Source: Mesorhizobium sp. C432A
GTDB taxonomy: Bacteria > Pseudomonadota > Alphaproteobacteria > Rhizobiales > Rhizobiaceae
Direction of reading: 5' to 3'
NCBI RefSeq assembly: GCF_030323145.1
Contig: NZ_CP100470.1
Coordinates: 620,001 to 684,000 of the forward strand
DNA: 64,000 nt
Below the pieces are notes generated by a model. The model was not told where the DNA came from, did not search any database, and worked only from the letters and a program-made list of their open reading frames with translations. The position numbers were made by a program, and so were the translations under genes. Of the stretch, positions 8,371 to 16,730 are shown one piece after another (within the stretch, counting starts at the first letter, position 1; each line of letters begins with the position of its first letter).

Positions 8371-8770
8371 AGCTTTCTCACTGAGCGGGCCGGAGATGCT
8401 CTTTCTCGCCCACTGCCTTGCGGTGGTCGTGGCGGTGCGGCTGGGGCTGACGCTGCTTTCCTACAACAAAGTGCGCCGCATGGTGACCCGGCTCGACGCG
8501 CGCGAACCAGCCGACATCGGCGATCTCAGGCGTGTCGCCTGGGGCGTGGCTGCGGCTGCCCGCCTGGTGCCTGGCGCAAGCTGTCTGACCCAAGCGCTTT
8601 CCGGCCAATATTTGCTTGCCCGCCAGGGCAACGCCTCAAAAATCCGCATCGGCATCGAGCGCGATACCGGCACCGAGTTGAAGGCGCATGCCTGGCTGGT
8701 CAGCGGCGACCATATCGTGCTCGGCGGCTCGCTTGGCAGGTTTAACCATCTCGTCGACCACGGCCAGTGA
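8351..8770 (+). CDS. Lasso B2 leader peptidase (transglutaminase-like)
   Basis: A 139-residue member of the lasso biosynthesis B2 family, a papain/transglutaminase-fold cysteine protease that removes the leader after Thr(-2). Expected catalytic residues are visible: Cys78 in PGASCLTQAL, His113 in KAHAWL and candidate Asp120 in SGDHIVLGG. Tandem ATGs at 8351 and 8354 follow a weak ribosome site within the end of B1; a TTG at 8339 would add four residues. The N-terminal region up to about residue 37 is hydrophobic (LFLAHCLAVVVAVRLGL), as in other B2 proteins. The stop is three bases before the cyclase ATG. Role assignment is firm from motif and position. Confidence 0.88.
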   Translation: MMRNLSRAFSLSGPEMLFLAHCLAVVVAVRLGLTLLSYNKVRRMVTRLDAREPADIGDLRRVAWGVAAAARLVPGASCLTQALSGQYLLARQGNASKIRIGIERDTGTELKAHAWLVSGDHIVLGGSLGRFNHLVDHGQ

Positions 8771-8773
8771 GCG

Positions 8774-10689
8774 ATGAGCGGCGTCGCCGGAATTCTGCTG
8801 AGGCAGGAAGGCAAGCCGGCCGCCGCGGCCGACATCCAGCGCATGCTTGCCCGCATGCAACATCGCGCGCCTGACGGCAGTTCGTGGTGGATGGACGAGG
8901 GCGTCGTTCTTGGCCACGCCTGGCTCAACACCACCGATGAAGCCGGCCCCGGCCCGCTGACCATGGCCGGCGGCAAGCTCGCGATCACCGCGGACTGCCG
9001 GCTGGACAATCGCGACGAATTGCTGGCCAGGCTTGGCATCAGGGACAGTTCGGTTGCCGACGCCGTGCTGTTGATGCGCGCCTATCTGCGCTGGGGCGAA
9101 GCCTGCCCCGAGCATCTGCAAGGCGACTTCGCCTTTGCCATCTGGGATGGCGAGCGCCGGCAGCTGTTTTGCGTGCGCGACCATTTCGGCGTCAAACCGT
9201 TCTACTATCATTCGAGCGACCGGCGCTTCGTCTTTGCCTCGGAGATCGGGCCGATCCTCGATGTCGGCGGCGTCGACATGCGCATCAGCGAACACCAGAT
9301 TTCCGGCTTCCTCGCCGGGCTGCCCGACGATCCGCAATCGACAGCCTATGCCGATATCTTCCGCCTGCCGGCGCGCCACAGTCTGACCGTGACCGGCAAA
9401 CAGGTGGTGCTGCGTCGCTACTGGCAGATCGAACCCTCGCCAAGGCCGATGCGATCGGATACGGTCGAGGAATTCCGGCATCTGTTCTCGCAATCGGTCC
9501 GCAACCGCATGCGCGGCACGCCTGCGGTCGGCGCAATGCTGAGCGGAGGGCTCGATTCCTCCTCGATCGCCTGCGTGGCGGGCCTTCAGAATGCCGCGCA
9601 GAGAAAGCCGAGGCTGCCGACGTTTTCGCTGGTGTTCGAAAAGGGTTCGCCGATGGACGAGCGGCCTTTCATCGAGGCAGTGCTTGGACAGGAGAAGGTC
9701 GACGGCACTTTGATTTCGGTCGGCAATTATGCCCCTTCGCCGAATTCGACCGCATCCTGGAGGAGCAGGAAGAAACGTTTCTTGCGCCCGGCCTGTCGCT
9801 GACCCGCGACATCTACAGGACCGCCGGCGGCAAGGGCATGAAGGTTCTGCTCGACGGCCATGGAGGCGACGAGGTGGTTTCGCAGGGCCACGGCCATCTG
9901 CACGAACTCGCCTATGCCGGCAAATGGATGGAGCTGTGGCGCGAGCTGCGCAGCGCCTCCAACACCTATGGCGATGGCATGCTCGGCCTCTACTACCAGT
10001 TCCTTACCCTTTACGGGCCGGCCTGGCGCATCGCGAGAATCAAGCGGTTCGCGAACCGCGTGCTTGGCAAATTGCGGCGCCATCCCACTGGGCGGCCGGC
10101 GACGAGCTGGCGCGCCCTGATCAATCCGGACCTGGCGATGCGTACCGACCTCGTCGAACGGTTCCGCAGGGCCGGCTACATGTCGCCCGCGGTCAGCGCC
10201 AGCGAGACCTTGACCCATCGCTGGCTGCTGTCGAACGGCATGGTGCCGCACGCCTTCGAGGTACTCGACAAGGCGGCGGCGAATTTCGGCGTCGAGCCGC
10301 GCTACCCCTTCTGGGACAAGCCTCTGGTCGAGTTCTGCCTGGCACTGCCCGGCGCGGAAAAGCTGAACCAGGGCTTTGGCCGCTCGGTGTTGCGCCGTGC
10401 CATGGAAGGAATTTTGCCCCCGGCGGTGCAGTGGCGGCGCGACAAGATCGATTTCACCTCCAATTTGGTCAAAGGCATGCTGGGCAACCACCGCGATCTC
10501 CTGGACAAGGTGCTGGTGAAAGATGCGGCGCGGATTGCCCCTTACGTCAACCTGCCTGAGGTGACCGCCGCCTATGGCCGCATTTCCAGCCAACCCGAGG
10601 CCGCGACCTTGCCCGATGTCCAGTATGTATGGCGTTCGATTTCGCTATCGTTGTGGCTGCGGCAGGTGCAACAGCGCGGGAGCCACTGA
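8774..10689 (+). pseudogene. Lasso cyclase (asparagine-synthetase B-like), single-base frameshift
   Basis: This encodes the lasso macrolactam synthetase, which adenylates the Asp9 side chain with ATP so that Gly1 closes the ring. It starts MSGVAGILLRQ: position 2 is Ser where glutamine-dependent asparagine synthetases have the amidase Cys, so there would be no glutaminase activity, as in known lasso cyclases. The ATP-pyrophosphatase loop MLSGGLDSSSIAC is at about residue 257. Near 9732-9735 the frame breaks: GNYA should continue as PFAEFDRILEEQEE, which needs one more C in the CCCC run. With it restored the protein is 638 residues and collinear to LWLRQVQQRGSH. This is a real lesion or a homopolymer sequencing error. 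No canonical slippery heptamer was seen. It overlaps the kinase start. Confidence 0.85.
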
Positions 10690-11666
10690 TGATGCCGGCC
10701 AACATGCCACTCACCACCGATTCGATCCGCGATGCCGGCCATCCCAAGGCTCGCGCGCAACGCTTCTACAGGGCTTATGGCCTGACGATCGGTTCGCAGG
10801 TCGAATTGCCCGAGCTGGAGCCGAGCGCGCCGGCGGCGGTCGATGTGGTGATTACAGTCGGCCCGATCGACTTGCCAAAACCCTCGCCCGAGACCGGAAC
10901 TGCTTTCCGCTTCGAGGCGCGGCAGCAATATCTGGCATGGCAGACGGTCGGCGCATTCCTGATTACCGATGCCTGCCGCATCGAGGTGGAGCCGGCGCCT
11001 GATGTCGACGATGCACTGCTGGCGTTTCCGCTGCTCGGTCCGGTCATGGCACTGCTCCTGCACCAGCGCGGCCTGCTCATCCTGCACGCCAGCGCCATTG
11101 CCGTCGGCGTCAAAAGCGCTGTTTTCATGGGCGACAAGGGCGCCGGGAAATCGACGACGGCGAGCGCGATGATCCGCGCCGGCCATCGCTTGCTGACCGA
11201 CGATGTCGTGGCGCTCGATCTCACGGACCGGCCGATGATCGTTCCGGGTTTTCCGCAGTTGAAGCTCGCCGCTGATGCCGCCGCCGCGTTTCCCATCCGC
11301 CAGGCAGAAATACGCCCGCAGGTGCATGCGGCGATCCACAAGATGCAGCATCGCCTGCACGCCGGATTTGCGGCAGACGCGGTGCCGGCGACCCGGATCT
11401 ATATCCTCGAGCGCAGCGACAAGGCAGCGATCACGCCGCTGCCAGGCATCGGCGCCCTGCCGGCAATCATCAAATTTTCCTATGTGACGCGTTTCGGCCG
11501 TCCAGCCCTGGTCGGCGATTTTGCCACGACACATCTTCGCCAATGCGCCGCCCTGGCCAGCCAGATCGGCGTCTGTCGCCTCGAAGTGCCCACCGGGCTC
11601 GACCGTATCGGCGAAGCCGTCGCCCTGATCGAAAACGATCTGGCGGCCGACAAAGGGCCGCGGTGA
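10689..11666 (+). CDS. HPr-kinase-like lasso-peptide tailoring kinase
   Basis: A 325-residue HprK-related protein. The P-loop is GDKGAGKST at residues 148-156, and the family's acidic segment LLTDDVVALDL follows about 25 residues later. Established knowledge: in paeninodin-type lasso clusters a kinase of this family phosphorylates the C-terminal Ser of the precursor. The precursor here ends in Ser, so the same reaction is inferred. The tandem ATG at 10689 overlaps the cyclase stop (TGATG) and has GGGAG six bases upstream, so this start is preferred over an earlier frame opening. The N-terminal 90 residues are divergent. HPr phosphorylation itself is unlikely because the gene is embedded in the lasso operon. 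Confidence 0.87.
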   Translation: MMPANMPLTTDSIRDAGHPKARAQRFYRAYGLTIGSQVELPELEPSAPAAVDVVITVGPIDLPKPSPETGTAFRFEARQQYLAWQTVGAFLITDACRIEVEPAPDVDDALLAFPLLGPVMALLLHQRGLLILHASAIAVGVKSAVFMGDKGAGKSTTASAMIRAGHRLLTDDVVALDLTDRPMIVPGFPQLKLAADAAAAFPIRQAEIRPQVHAAIHKMQHRLHAGFAADAVPATRIYILERSDKAAITPLPGIGALPAIIKFSYVTRFGRPALVGDFATTHLRQCAALASQIGVCRLEVPTGLDRIGEAVALIENDLAADKGPR

Positions 11667-13507
11667 CTGACATGTCCGCATCGCAGATCCTGCGCTTTTC
11701 GTTTTACCGCGATGTCGCCGGCTTCGGCGCCGCCATGGCCCGGATCGGCGGGCGCAGGACCTTCACGGCATTGCTGTTCCTGATCCTGGGAAGCCTGACC
11801 GAAGGCATCTCGATCCTGCTTCTGGTGCCGCTGCTGCATCTGGTCGGGCGACCCGAGCAGAATTTCGCGGTCAGGTTGCCTGACCGCGACTGGGTGCGCT
11901 GGCTGGCTCCGGACGGAACGCTGCAATTGACCACGGTGCTTTGCCTGCTGGTCGGGCTTGTCGCGCTGCAGGCAGCGTTCAACCGCTATAAATCCGTCTA
12001 CATGGCGCGACTGCTGCTCGACTTCATCAATCGCCTGCGCATGAACCTGTTCGAGAGCATCGGCAAGGCGCGGTGGGGGATATTCGCGCGCATGCGCAGC
12101 TCCGATCTCGACCATGCGCTGACCGGCGATATCGACCGCGTGCAGTCGGCGGCGTTCTCGCTGCTGATGCTGGTGCAGATCGCCGTGCTTCTGGCGGGTT
12201 ATCTCGTTGTCTCGCTGTTCATTTCGCCAGTGATGACGGCGTTTGCCATTGTCGTCGGCATCGTCACCTTCCTGGCACTGCAGCCGTTTCGGGCACGAGC
12301 CAGCGCCTTCGGCCGGGTCTTGACCAGCAATCGCCAGGAGCAGTACCGAACGGTCTCGGAGTTCCTCGGCGGCATCAAGGTGGCCAAGAGCCTGAATGTC
12401 GAGGCGACCTATTACGCGCAGCTTCGCGCGACGCTGGAGAAGATGAAGGCCGACAACATCAACTATGTGCGCAACAGCACCATCGGCACCGCGCTGTTCC
12501 AGGTCGCCAGCGTCATTGGTCTGAGCCTGTTCATCTATGTCGCCCTGGTCCGCTTCAACCTCTCACTGGCCGAGATCGTAGTCTTGCTTCTGGTGTTCAT
12601 GCGCATCGCGCCGCGTTTCATGGACATGCAGATGCAGGCGCAGCAGGTGCTGATCAATCTGCCGGCCTATGCCTCGATGCGCGACATGCAGGCGCGTTTC
12701 GATGCCGAAAGCGAGCCGGCAAACCTCGAATCGGATGCCAAGCTGTCGCTCGATGTCGGGCTCAACATCCGCAACGTCTCCTTTGCCTATGAGGCCGGCG
12801 GCAAGCCGGTGGTGAGCGATGTGACGTTTGGCCTTCCCGCCGGCAAGGTAACGGCGCTGATCGGTCCGTCAGGCTCGGGCAAGAGCACGCTTGCCGACAT
12901 GCTGCTTGGCCTGCTCGAACCGAGCGAGGGCAAAATCCTGGCCGATGGCGTCGAGATCGGCGCCGCCAACCGCCGGCGCTGGCGCGACCAGGTGGCGTAT
13001 GTGCCGCAAGACGTGTTCCTGCTGCACGATACGATCGCCGCCAATCTGCGCCTTGCCGCGCCGCAAGCCAGTGACGCGGAGCTGTGGACTGCACTGCGCG
13101 CTGCGCATGGCGCCGACTTCGTCGAGCGGCTGGAGTTGCGGCTCGACACGGTGGTCGGCGACCGCGGCGTCCGGCTCTCGGGCGGCGAACGCCAGCGCAT
13201 CGCGCTGGCGCGCGCGCTGCTGCGCAAACCTTCGCTGCTCATTCTCGACGAGGCGACCAGCGCGCTCGACTGGCAGAACCAGTCCCTGATCGCCAAATCG
13301 ATCGACGGCTTGCGCGGATCGATGACGATCCTGACCATTGCGCACAGGCCATCGATGATCGCCTTCGCCGACTGGGTGGTTGCAGTCGAAAACGGACGAA
13401 TCGTCGAAGTGGGGCAATATCAGAGGTTGAAAGCGAAGGCCGGCAGCCGCCTGTCGAAAATGCTTTCAGGCGAGCAATCGGAACCCGAGCCGGCCGAAGC
13501 AGGCTGA
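11663..13507 (+). CDS. ABC exporter, fused permease-ATPase (lasso D protein)
   Basis: A 614-residue half-transporter of the MsbA/McjD type, expected to export and give immunity to the mature lasso peptide across the inner membrane. Residues about 20-310 are the six-helix transmembrane domain (for example TALLFLILGSLTEGISILL). The ATPase has Walker A GPSGSGKST, Q-loop VAYVPQDVFLL, signature LSGGERQR and Walker B LLILDEATSALD. The GTG at 11663 overlaps the kinase stop and follows AAAGGG; an ATG at 11672 is the alternative. It is the last gene of the operon. A polysaccharide or lipid flippase role is possible from the locus, but the tight coupling to kinase and cyclase favours the peptide. Confidence 0.85.
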   Translation: MTDMSASQILRFSFYRDVAGFGAAMARIGGRRTFTALLFLILGSLTEGISILLLVPLLHLVGRPEQNFAVRLPDRDWVRWLAPDGTLQLTTVLCLLVGLVALQAAFNRYKSVYMARLLLDFINRLRMNLFESIGKARWGIFARMRSSDLDHALTGDIDRVQSAAFSLLMLVQIAVLLAGYLVVSLFISPVMTAFAIVVGIVTFLALQPFRARASAFGRVLTSNRQEQYRTVSEFLGGIKVAKSLNVEATYYAQLRATLEKMKADNINYVRNSTIGTALFQVASVIGLSLFIYVALVRFNLSLAEIVVLLLVFMRIAPRFMDMQMQAQQVLINLPAYASMRDMQARFDAESEPANLESDAKLSLDVGLNIRNVSFAYEAGGKPVVSDVTFGLPAGKVTALIGPSGSGKSTLADMLLGLLEPSEGKILADGVEIGAANRRRWRDQVAYVPQDVFLLHDTIAANLRLAAPQASDAELWTALRAAHGADFVERLELRLDTVVGDRGVRLSGGERQRIALARALLRKPSLLILDEATSALDWQNQSLIAKSIDGLRGSMTILTIAHRPSMIAFADWVVAVENGRIVEVGQYQRLKAKAGSRLSKMLSGEQSEPEPAEAG

Positions 13508-13554
13508 GTCCGGCTGCAAGATGATCCGAGGCCGACCTTGCGGCTTCAGACTGT

Positions 13555-13827
13555 TCAATGCACGCTGCGCCTCGCCGAGAGCTTCTCGCCTTCAACCGCC
13601 TTGTCGGCGCCGAGGCTTCTTTCGGCGTCGCGAGCCCTGTCGGCCGATGTCGGCGCGCTCCTGGCGATCATCACATACACCAGCAGGAAATAACCGATTT
13701 GGATGAGGACAGCGCAGCCGATGACGCGAAGCACCGTTGTGGTGACCGTCGCGCCGTCGACATAGGACCACGCGACCACGATCGCGAGGGCGAAAACCAT
13801 TCCAATGACGAATTTTGGTAATGACAT
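13555..13827 (-). CDS. exoX: Exopolysaccharide production repressor ExoX
   Basis: A 90-residue inner-membrane protein of the ExoX family, which post-translationally restrains exopolysaccharide synthesis, probably by acting on the ExoY priming transferase. It starts MSLPKFVIGMV and has two transmembrane segments at about residues 5-22 and 30-52 (IGCAVLIQIGYFLLVYVMI), then a charged tail. The ATG at 13827 gives the family-typical N-terminus; in-frame sequence further upstream is not family-like. It is divergent from exoY across a 607-base AT-rich region, an arrangement comparable to the exoX-exoY pair in Sinorhizobium. No strong ribosome site was seen. Confidence 0.85.
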   Translation of the reverse strand: MSLPKFVIGMVFALAIVVAWSYVDGATVTTTVLRVIGCAVLIQIGYFLLVYVMIARSAPTSADRARDAERSLGADKAVEGEKLSARRSVH

Positions 13828-14064
13828 GTTCGGCGGCCCGTCAACCGGCCCGAGCATGCAAAAGCGATGACTTACCCACCCGAGTATCTCCCCATTCGCC
13901 ATGCGAGCTTATTTAGCTGCTCTTTTTCGGCCGGTTGCTTCCGGCCTTCCCAACCCATCCAGACTCTATCAGGAATAATTTGCGACTCTATTAAGGCGCG
14001 AAACTGACGGCAAGGGCAACCAGCAATAATTTTCGGCTTGGCGGCGGCTTGGACTCCGCCATGC

Positions 14065-14073
14065 TGCGATGCA
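14065..14073. promoter_or_regulatory. PhaR-like core TGCGATGCA
   Basis: TGCGATGCA within ATGCTGCGATGCACAC fits the TGCRNYGCA core but lacks the ATTGC/GCAAT flanks of the better sites. It lies about 240 bases upstream of exoX and 360 upstream of exoY. Confidence 0.3.
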
Positions 14074-14369
14074 CACGCAGGGGTGGTGGCCTAACTCGTC
14101 ATGCGCTTTATACTACAGTAGAATCTGCAATGTTGATTAGTATTTTACTTGATTAATTTAGCAAAGCCAGTGATTCGAAAATCAGTTAAAGCCGTTCCCT
14201 CTGCGGCAAAGGACGATTTGCCCAAAACCCGCCGAAAAAAGGCATTACATTTCCTACGGTTGCTAATTATTCGTCACAAACCCGCCATAAAGGGCAAAAT
14301 TTGGGCAAGGAGGGTTTATTATTTAGTCAATTCCTGACGTGACTATTTCAGCCATATGGGAAATTGTGT

Positions 14370-14385
14370 GTTGCGCTGCAGCATT
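14370..14385 (-). promoter_or_regulatory. PhaR-like TGC-rich palindrome before exoY
   Basis: On the minus strand this reads AATGCTGCAGCGCAAC, matching 14 of 16 positions of the site at 4902 and the same consensus as the lasso site. It lies 50-65 bases before the exoY start codon, a promoter-proximal position. Confidence 0.5.
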
Positions 14386-14434
14386 TTTTTGGTATCGTGG
14401 CATAAACCATCCGTTCAACGTATGGAGCTTTTGC

Positions 14435-15112
14435 ATGAGGGACGTTGCCAAGTCGGCCAATGCGGCATTTTCGCATGTCGGCGTAGATTTTCCGCCACCC
14501 ATCGGCGGGCTGCTGAAGCGCAGTTTCGATATTTTCGGTTCACTTGTCGGCCTGGTGGCGCTTAGCCCGCTGTTCCTGATGGTGGCCCTTCTGGTCAAGC
14601 TTTCCGACGGCGGCTCGATCTTCTACGGCCACAAGCGCATCGGACGCGGTGGGCGGATTTTCCCCTGCCTCAAGTTCCGCACCATGGTCGAAGACGGCGA
14701 ACGTGTGCTGGCCGCCTATCTCGCGGCCAATCCGGAAGCCAACGCCGAATGGATCGCGACCCGCAAGCTGAAGAACGATCCGCGCGTCACCCGCGTCGGC
14801 GCCGTTCTGCGCAAGCTCAGCCTCGACGAGCTGCCGCAGATCATCAACATCCTGCAGGGCGACATGAGCCTTGTCGGGCCTCGCCCGGTGGTGCGCGACG
14901 AGCTTGAGATCTACGGCAGCGCCGCGGTCTATTATTTGAAGTCGCGGCCGGGCCTGACCGGGCTCTGGCAGGTCAGCGGACGCAACGATGTCTCCTATGA
15001 CAGTCGCGTCGCGTTCGACCGTCACTATGTCGAGAACTGGTCGCTGTTCGAAGACGTTCGCATCATCCTCAAGACCGTGCCCGCGGTGTGGATGTCGCGC
15101 GGTTCCTACTGA
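14435..15112 (+). CDS. exoY: Undecaprenyl-phosphate sugar-1-phosphate transferase ExoY
   Basis: A 225-residue bacterial sugar transferase that starts repeat-unit synthesis by moving a sugar-1-phosphate (galactose-1-P in succinoglycan) from a UDP donor to undecaprenyl phosphate in the inner membrane. A re-entrant membrane helix is at about residues 28-55 ([19 protein letters not shown]). Conserved blocks follow: [38 protein letters not shown] and [12 protein letters not shown]. The ATG at 14435 has GGAG seven bases upstream; the frame is open for another 96 bases but without a good start signal. exoF follows 175 bases downstream. The sugar transferred cannot be read from sequence. Confidence 0.95.
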   Translation: MRDVAKSANAAFSHVGVDFPPPIGGLLKRSFDIFGSLVGLVALSPLFLMVALLVKLSDGGSIFYGHKRIGRGGRIFPCLKFRTMVEDGERVLAAYLAANPEANAEWIATRKLKNDPRVTRVGAVLRKLSLDELPQIINILQGDMSLVGPRPVVRDELEIYGSAAVYYLKSRPGLTGLWQVSGRNDVSYDSRVAFDRHYVENWSLFEDVRIILKTVPAVWMSRGSY

Positions 15113-15287
15113 CCGACCGCAACTGGTCAGCAATCGGGCCGGCACGGCCCGAAGCCAATCCGGTCCAAAGCTATTCGGCGATGGGCCGGTCTCGCATTGC
15201 AGCCATAGTGTTCTGCCAGGTTCCGAAGGAGGCACTCGGCAGCAGGCCTATCGGGCGGATGGGGCCAAAACGGATCGGAAACGTCAG

Positions 15288-16553
15288 TTGAAAACAGACA
15301 TATCAGCGTATTTTCGCCTTGCCGGCCCGATGCGGCCGGCACGGCTCGTCGCCACGTGCCTCGCTCTGTCGCTCGCGGTTCCGGCCATGGCCGACGAGTA
15401 CCGGCTCGGCTCGCAAGACAAGCTCAACATCCGCGTCGCCGAGTGGCAGACGGTGGAAGGCACGTTCCGTGACTGGTCGGCGGTAAACGGCGAATATTCG
15501 GTCGGTCCAGCCGGCAATTTGTCGGTGCCGTTCGTCGGCGAACTGCCGGCCGCCGGCAAGACCACGTCAGAGGTTGCGGCCGCGATCAGCGTCGCCCTGC
15601 AGCGCAAGCTTGCCTTGTCGGACAAGCCGGAAGCCTCGGTGGAAATGGTGCAGTTCCGGCCGTTCTACATCTCGGGCGAGATCCAGACGCCTGGCCAGTT
15701 TCCCTATGTGCCGGAGCTGACCGTGCTCAAGGCGATCAGCATCGCCGGCGGCATCCGGCGCAACGCCGATTTGGGCACCCAGCTCGGCAAGGACCTGATC
15801 ACCGCCAAGGGCAATTTCGACATTTATGACGACCAGCGCGTGCGGTTGATCGTCAAGCGTGCCCGCATCGATGCCGATCTCGCCGGCAAGGAGAGTTTCG
15901 AGGCGCCTAAGGAAGTCGAGGGCGACCCGCGCCTGGCGACAATCGTCTCCGACGAAATGCAGATCCTGATCTCCGACCAGAAAGCGTTGAAGCTGAAGCT
16001 GCAGGCGCTTGACGATCTGAAAGGGGTCCTGCAGTCCGAAATCGAGGCGCTGCAGAAAAAGATCGTCAACCAGCAAAAGCAGGTCGACCTGGCGCAGCAG
16101 CAGGCGGACAGTATCGGTCCGCTGGCGCAAAAGGGCCTGGTCGCCAACGCACGCCTGCTTTCCTCGCAACAGTCGGTCACCGATCTGCAGGGCAAGATCC
16201 TGGACTATGAGACGGCGATCCTCACCGCCAAGCAGTCGGTCAGCAAGGCGACGCAGGATGCCATCGATGCCCAGAACACGTTGAACTCGAGACTTGCCGC
16301 CGACCGGCAGCAGGTCGAAGCAGACCTCAACGAAGCCGCACTCAGGGTCAACATGCAACAGGGCCTGATGGCCCAGGCATCGGACCCGGCCACGACCGCC
16401 GCCATCACAAACAACAATGAAGAGCCGGCGCTCATCTATTCGCTGGTGCGCGTGACGGACGGCAAGACCAGCGAGATCGACGCCAAGGAAGATACGCCGG
16501 TGCTGCCGGGCGACGTCATCAAGGTGAAGCTGGCGCCGACGGCCAGCCAGTAA
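15288..16553 (+). CDS. exoF: Polysaccharide export protein ExoF (OMA-family, periplasmic/outer membrane)
   Basis: A protein of about 421 residues in the polysaccharide biosynthesis/export family that helps move the polymer across the envelope. A signal peptide (LVATCLALSLAVPAMADE) leads to the PES domain, starting EYRLGSQDKLNIRVAEWQTVEG, which is strongly ExoF-like. An SLBB-type segment FYISGEIQTPGQFPYVP follows, then a long coiled coil at about residues 215-365 (for example IEALQKKIVNQQKQVDLAQQ), characteristic of ExoF rather than Wza. The start is uncertain: TTG at 15288 has GGAA seven bases upstream and gives an N-terminus like Sinorhizobium ExoF; ATG at 15330 (MRPARL) has no ribosome site. 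It directly follows exoY. Confidence 0.9.
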   Translation: MKTDISAYFRLAGPMRPARLVATCLALSLAVPAMADEYRLGSQDKLNIRVAEWQTVEGTFRDWSAVNGEYSVGPAGNLSVPFVGELPAAGKTTSEVAAAISVALQRKLALSDKPEASVEMVQFRPFYISGEIQTPGQFPYVPELTVLKAISIAGGIRRNADLGTQLGKDLITAKGNFDIYDDQRVRLIVKRARIDADLAGKESFEAPKEVEGDPRLATIVSDEMQILISDQKALKLKLQALDDLKGVLQSEIEALQKKIVNQQKQVDLAQQQADSIGPLAQKGLVANARLLSSQQSVTDLQGKILDYETAILTAKQSVSKATQDAIDAQNTLNSRLAADRQQVEADLNEAALRVNMQQGLMAQASDPATTAAITNNNEEPALIYSLVRVTDGKTSEIDAKEDTPVLPGDVIKVKLAPTASQ

Positions 16554-16565
16554 CCTGTTTGTTTG

Positions 16566-16613
16566 GAGCAATTCCGGACGGAAAACCGTTTCCCACTTTT
16601 CCCGGAATTGCTC
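16566..16613. repeat. RIME-type palindromic repeat
   Basis: GAGCAATTCCGG (16566-16577) and CCGGAATTGCTC (16602-16613) form a perfect 12-base inverted repeat in the exoF-acyltransferase gap. The interior matches, in reverse complement and with a few differences, the copy at 59559-59612. Elements with this AGAGCAATTCC end are a known dispersed intergenic family in Rhizobiales. Confidence 0.75.
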
Positions 16614-16730
16614 TAGCGCTCGGGCTCGCTCGGCGAGGCCCGCGCGATGGAGGCGGGAGGAACCAGTTCGGCTCGTTCGCGCCAGGGTGCGGGCGGGAAC
16701 TTCCGTTTTTCGACCGCTTGAAGGCATTCC

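Larger units (their letters stand above)
13828..14434. other. Long AT-rich exoX-exoY regulatory region
   Basis: This 607-base stretch has no supported gene. Its middle part (14100-14340) is far richer in A and T than the surrounding DNA. It contains two TGCRNYGCA cores: TGCGATGCA (14065-14073) and TGCGCTGCA (14372-14380). An open frame at 14149-14337 has no coding character. Complex regulation, for example by MucR-type proteins that like AT-rich DNA, is inferred from the equivalent Sinorhizobium region. Confidence 0.6.

Noticed and set aside
9728..9742. Programmed -1 frameshifting in the lasso cyclase
   Set aside because: No slippery heptamer matches the reading frame and no obvious stimulatory stem was seen just downstream. 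A base loss in CCCC is simpler.
8774..10689. Metabolic asparagine synthetase
   Set aside because: The amidase Cys is missing and the gene is translationally linked to lasso B2 and kinase genes.
14149..14337. 62-codon open frame in the exoX-exoY gap
   Set aside because: AT-rich, Lys/Arg-rich translation without a ribosome site or recognisable domain. It is more likely regulatory DNA.
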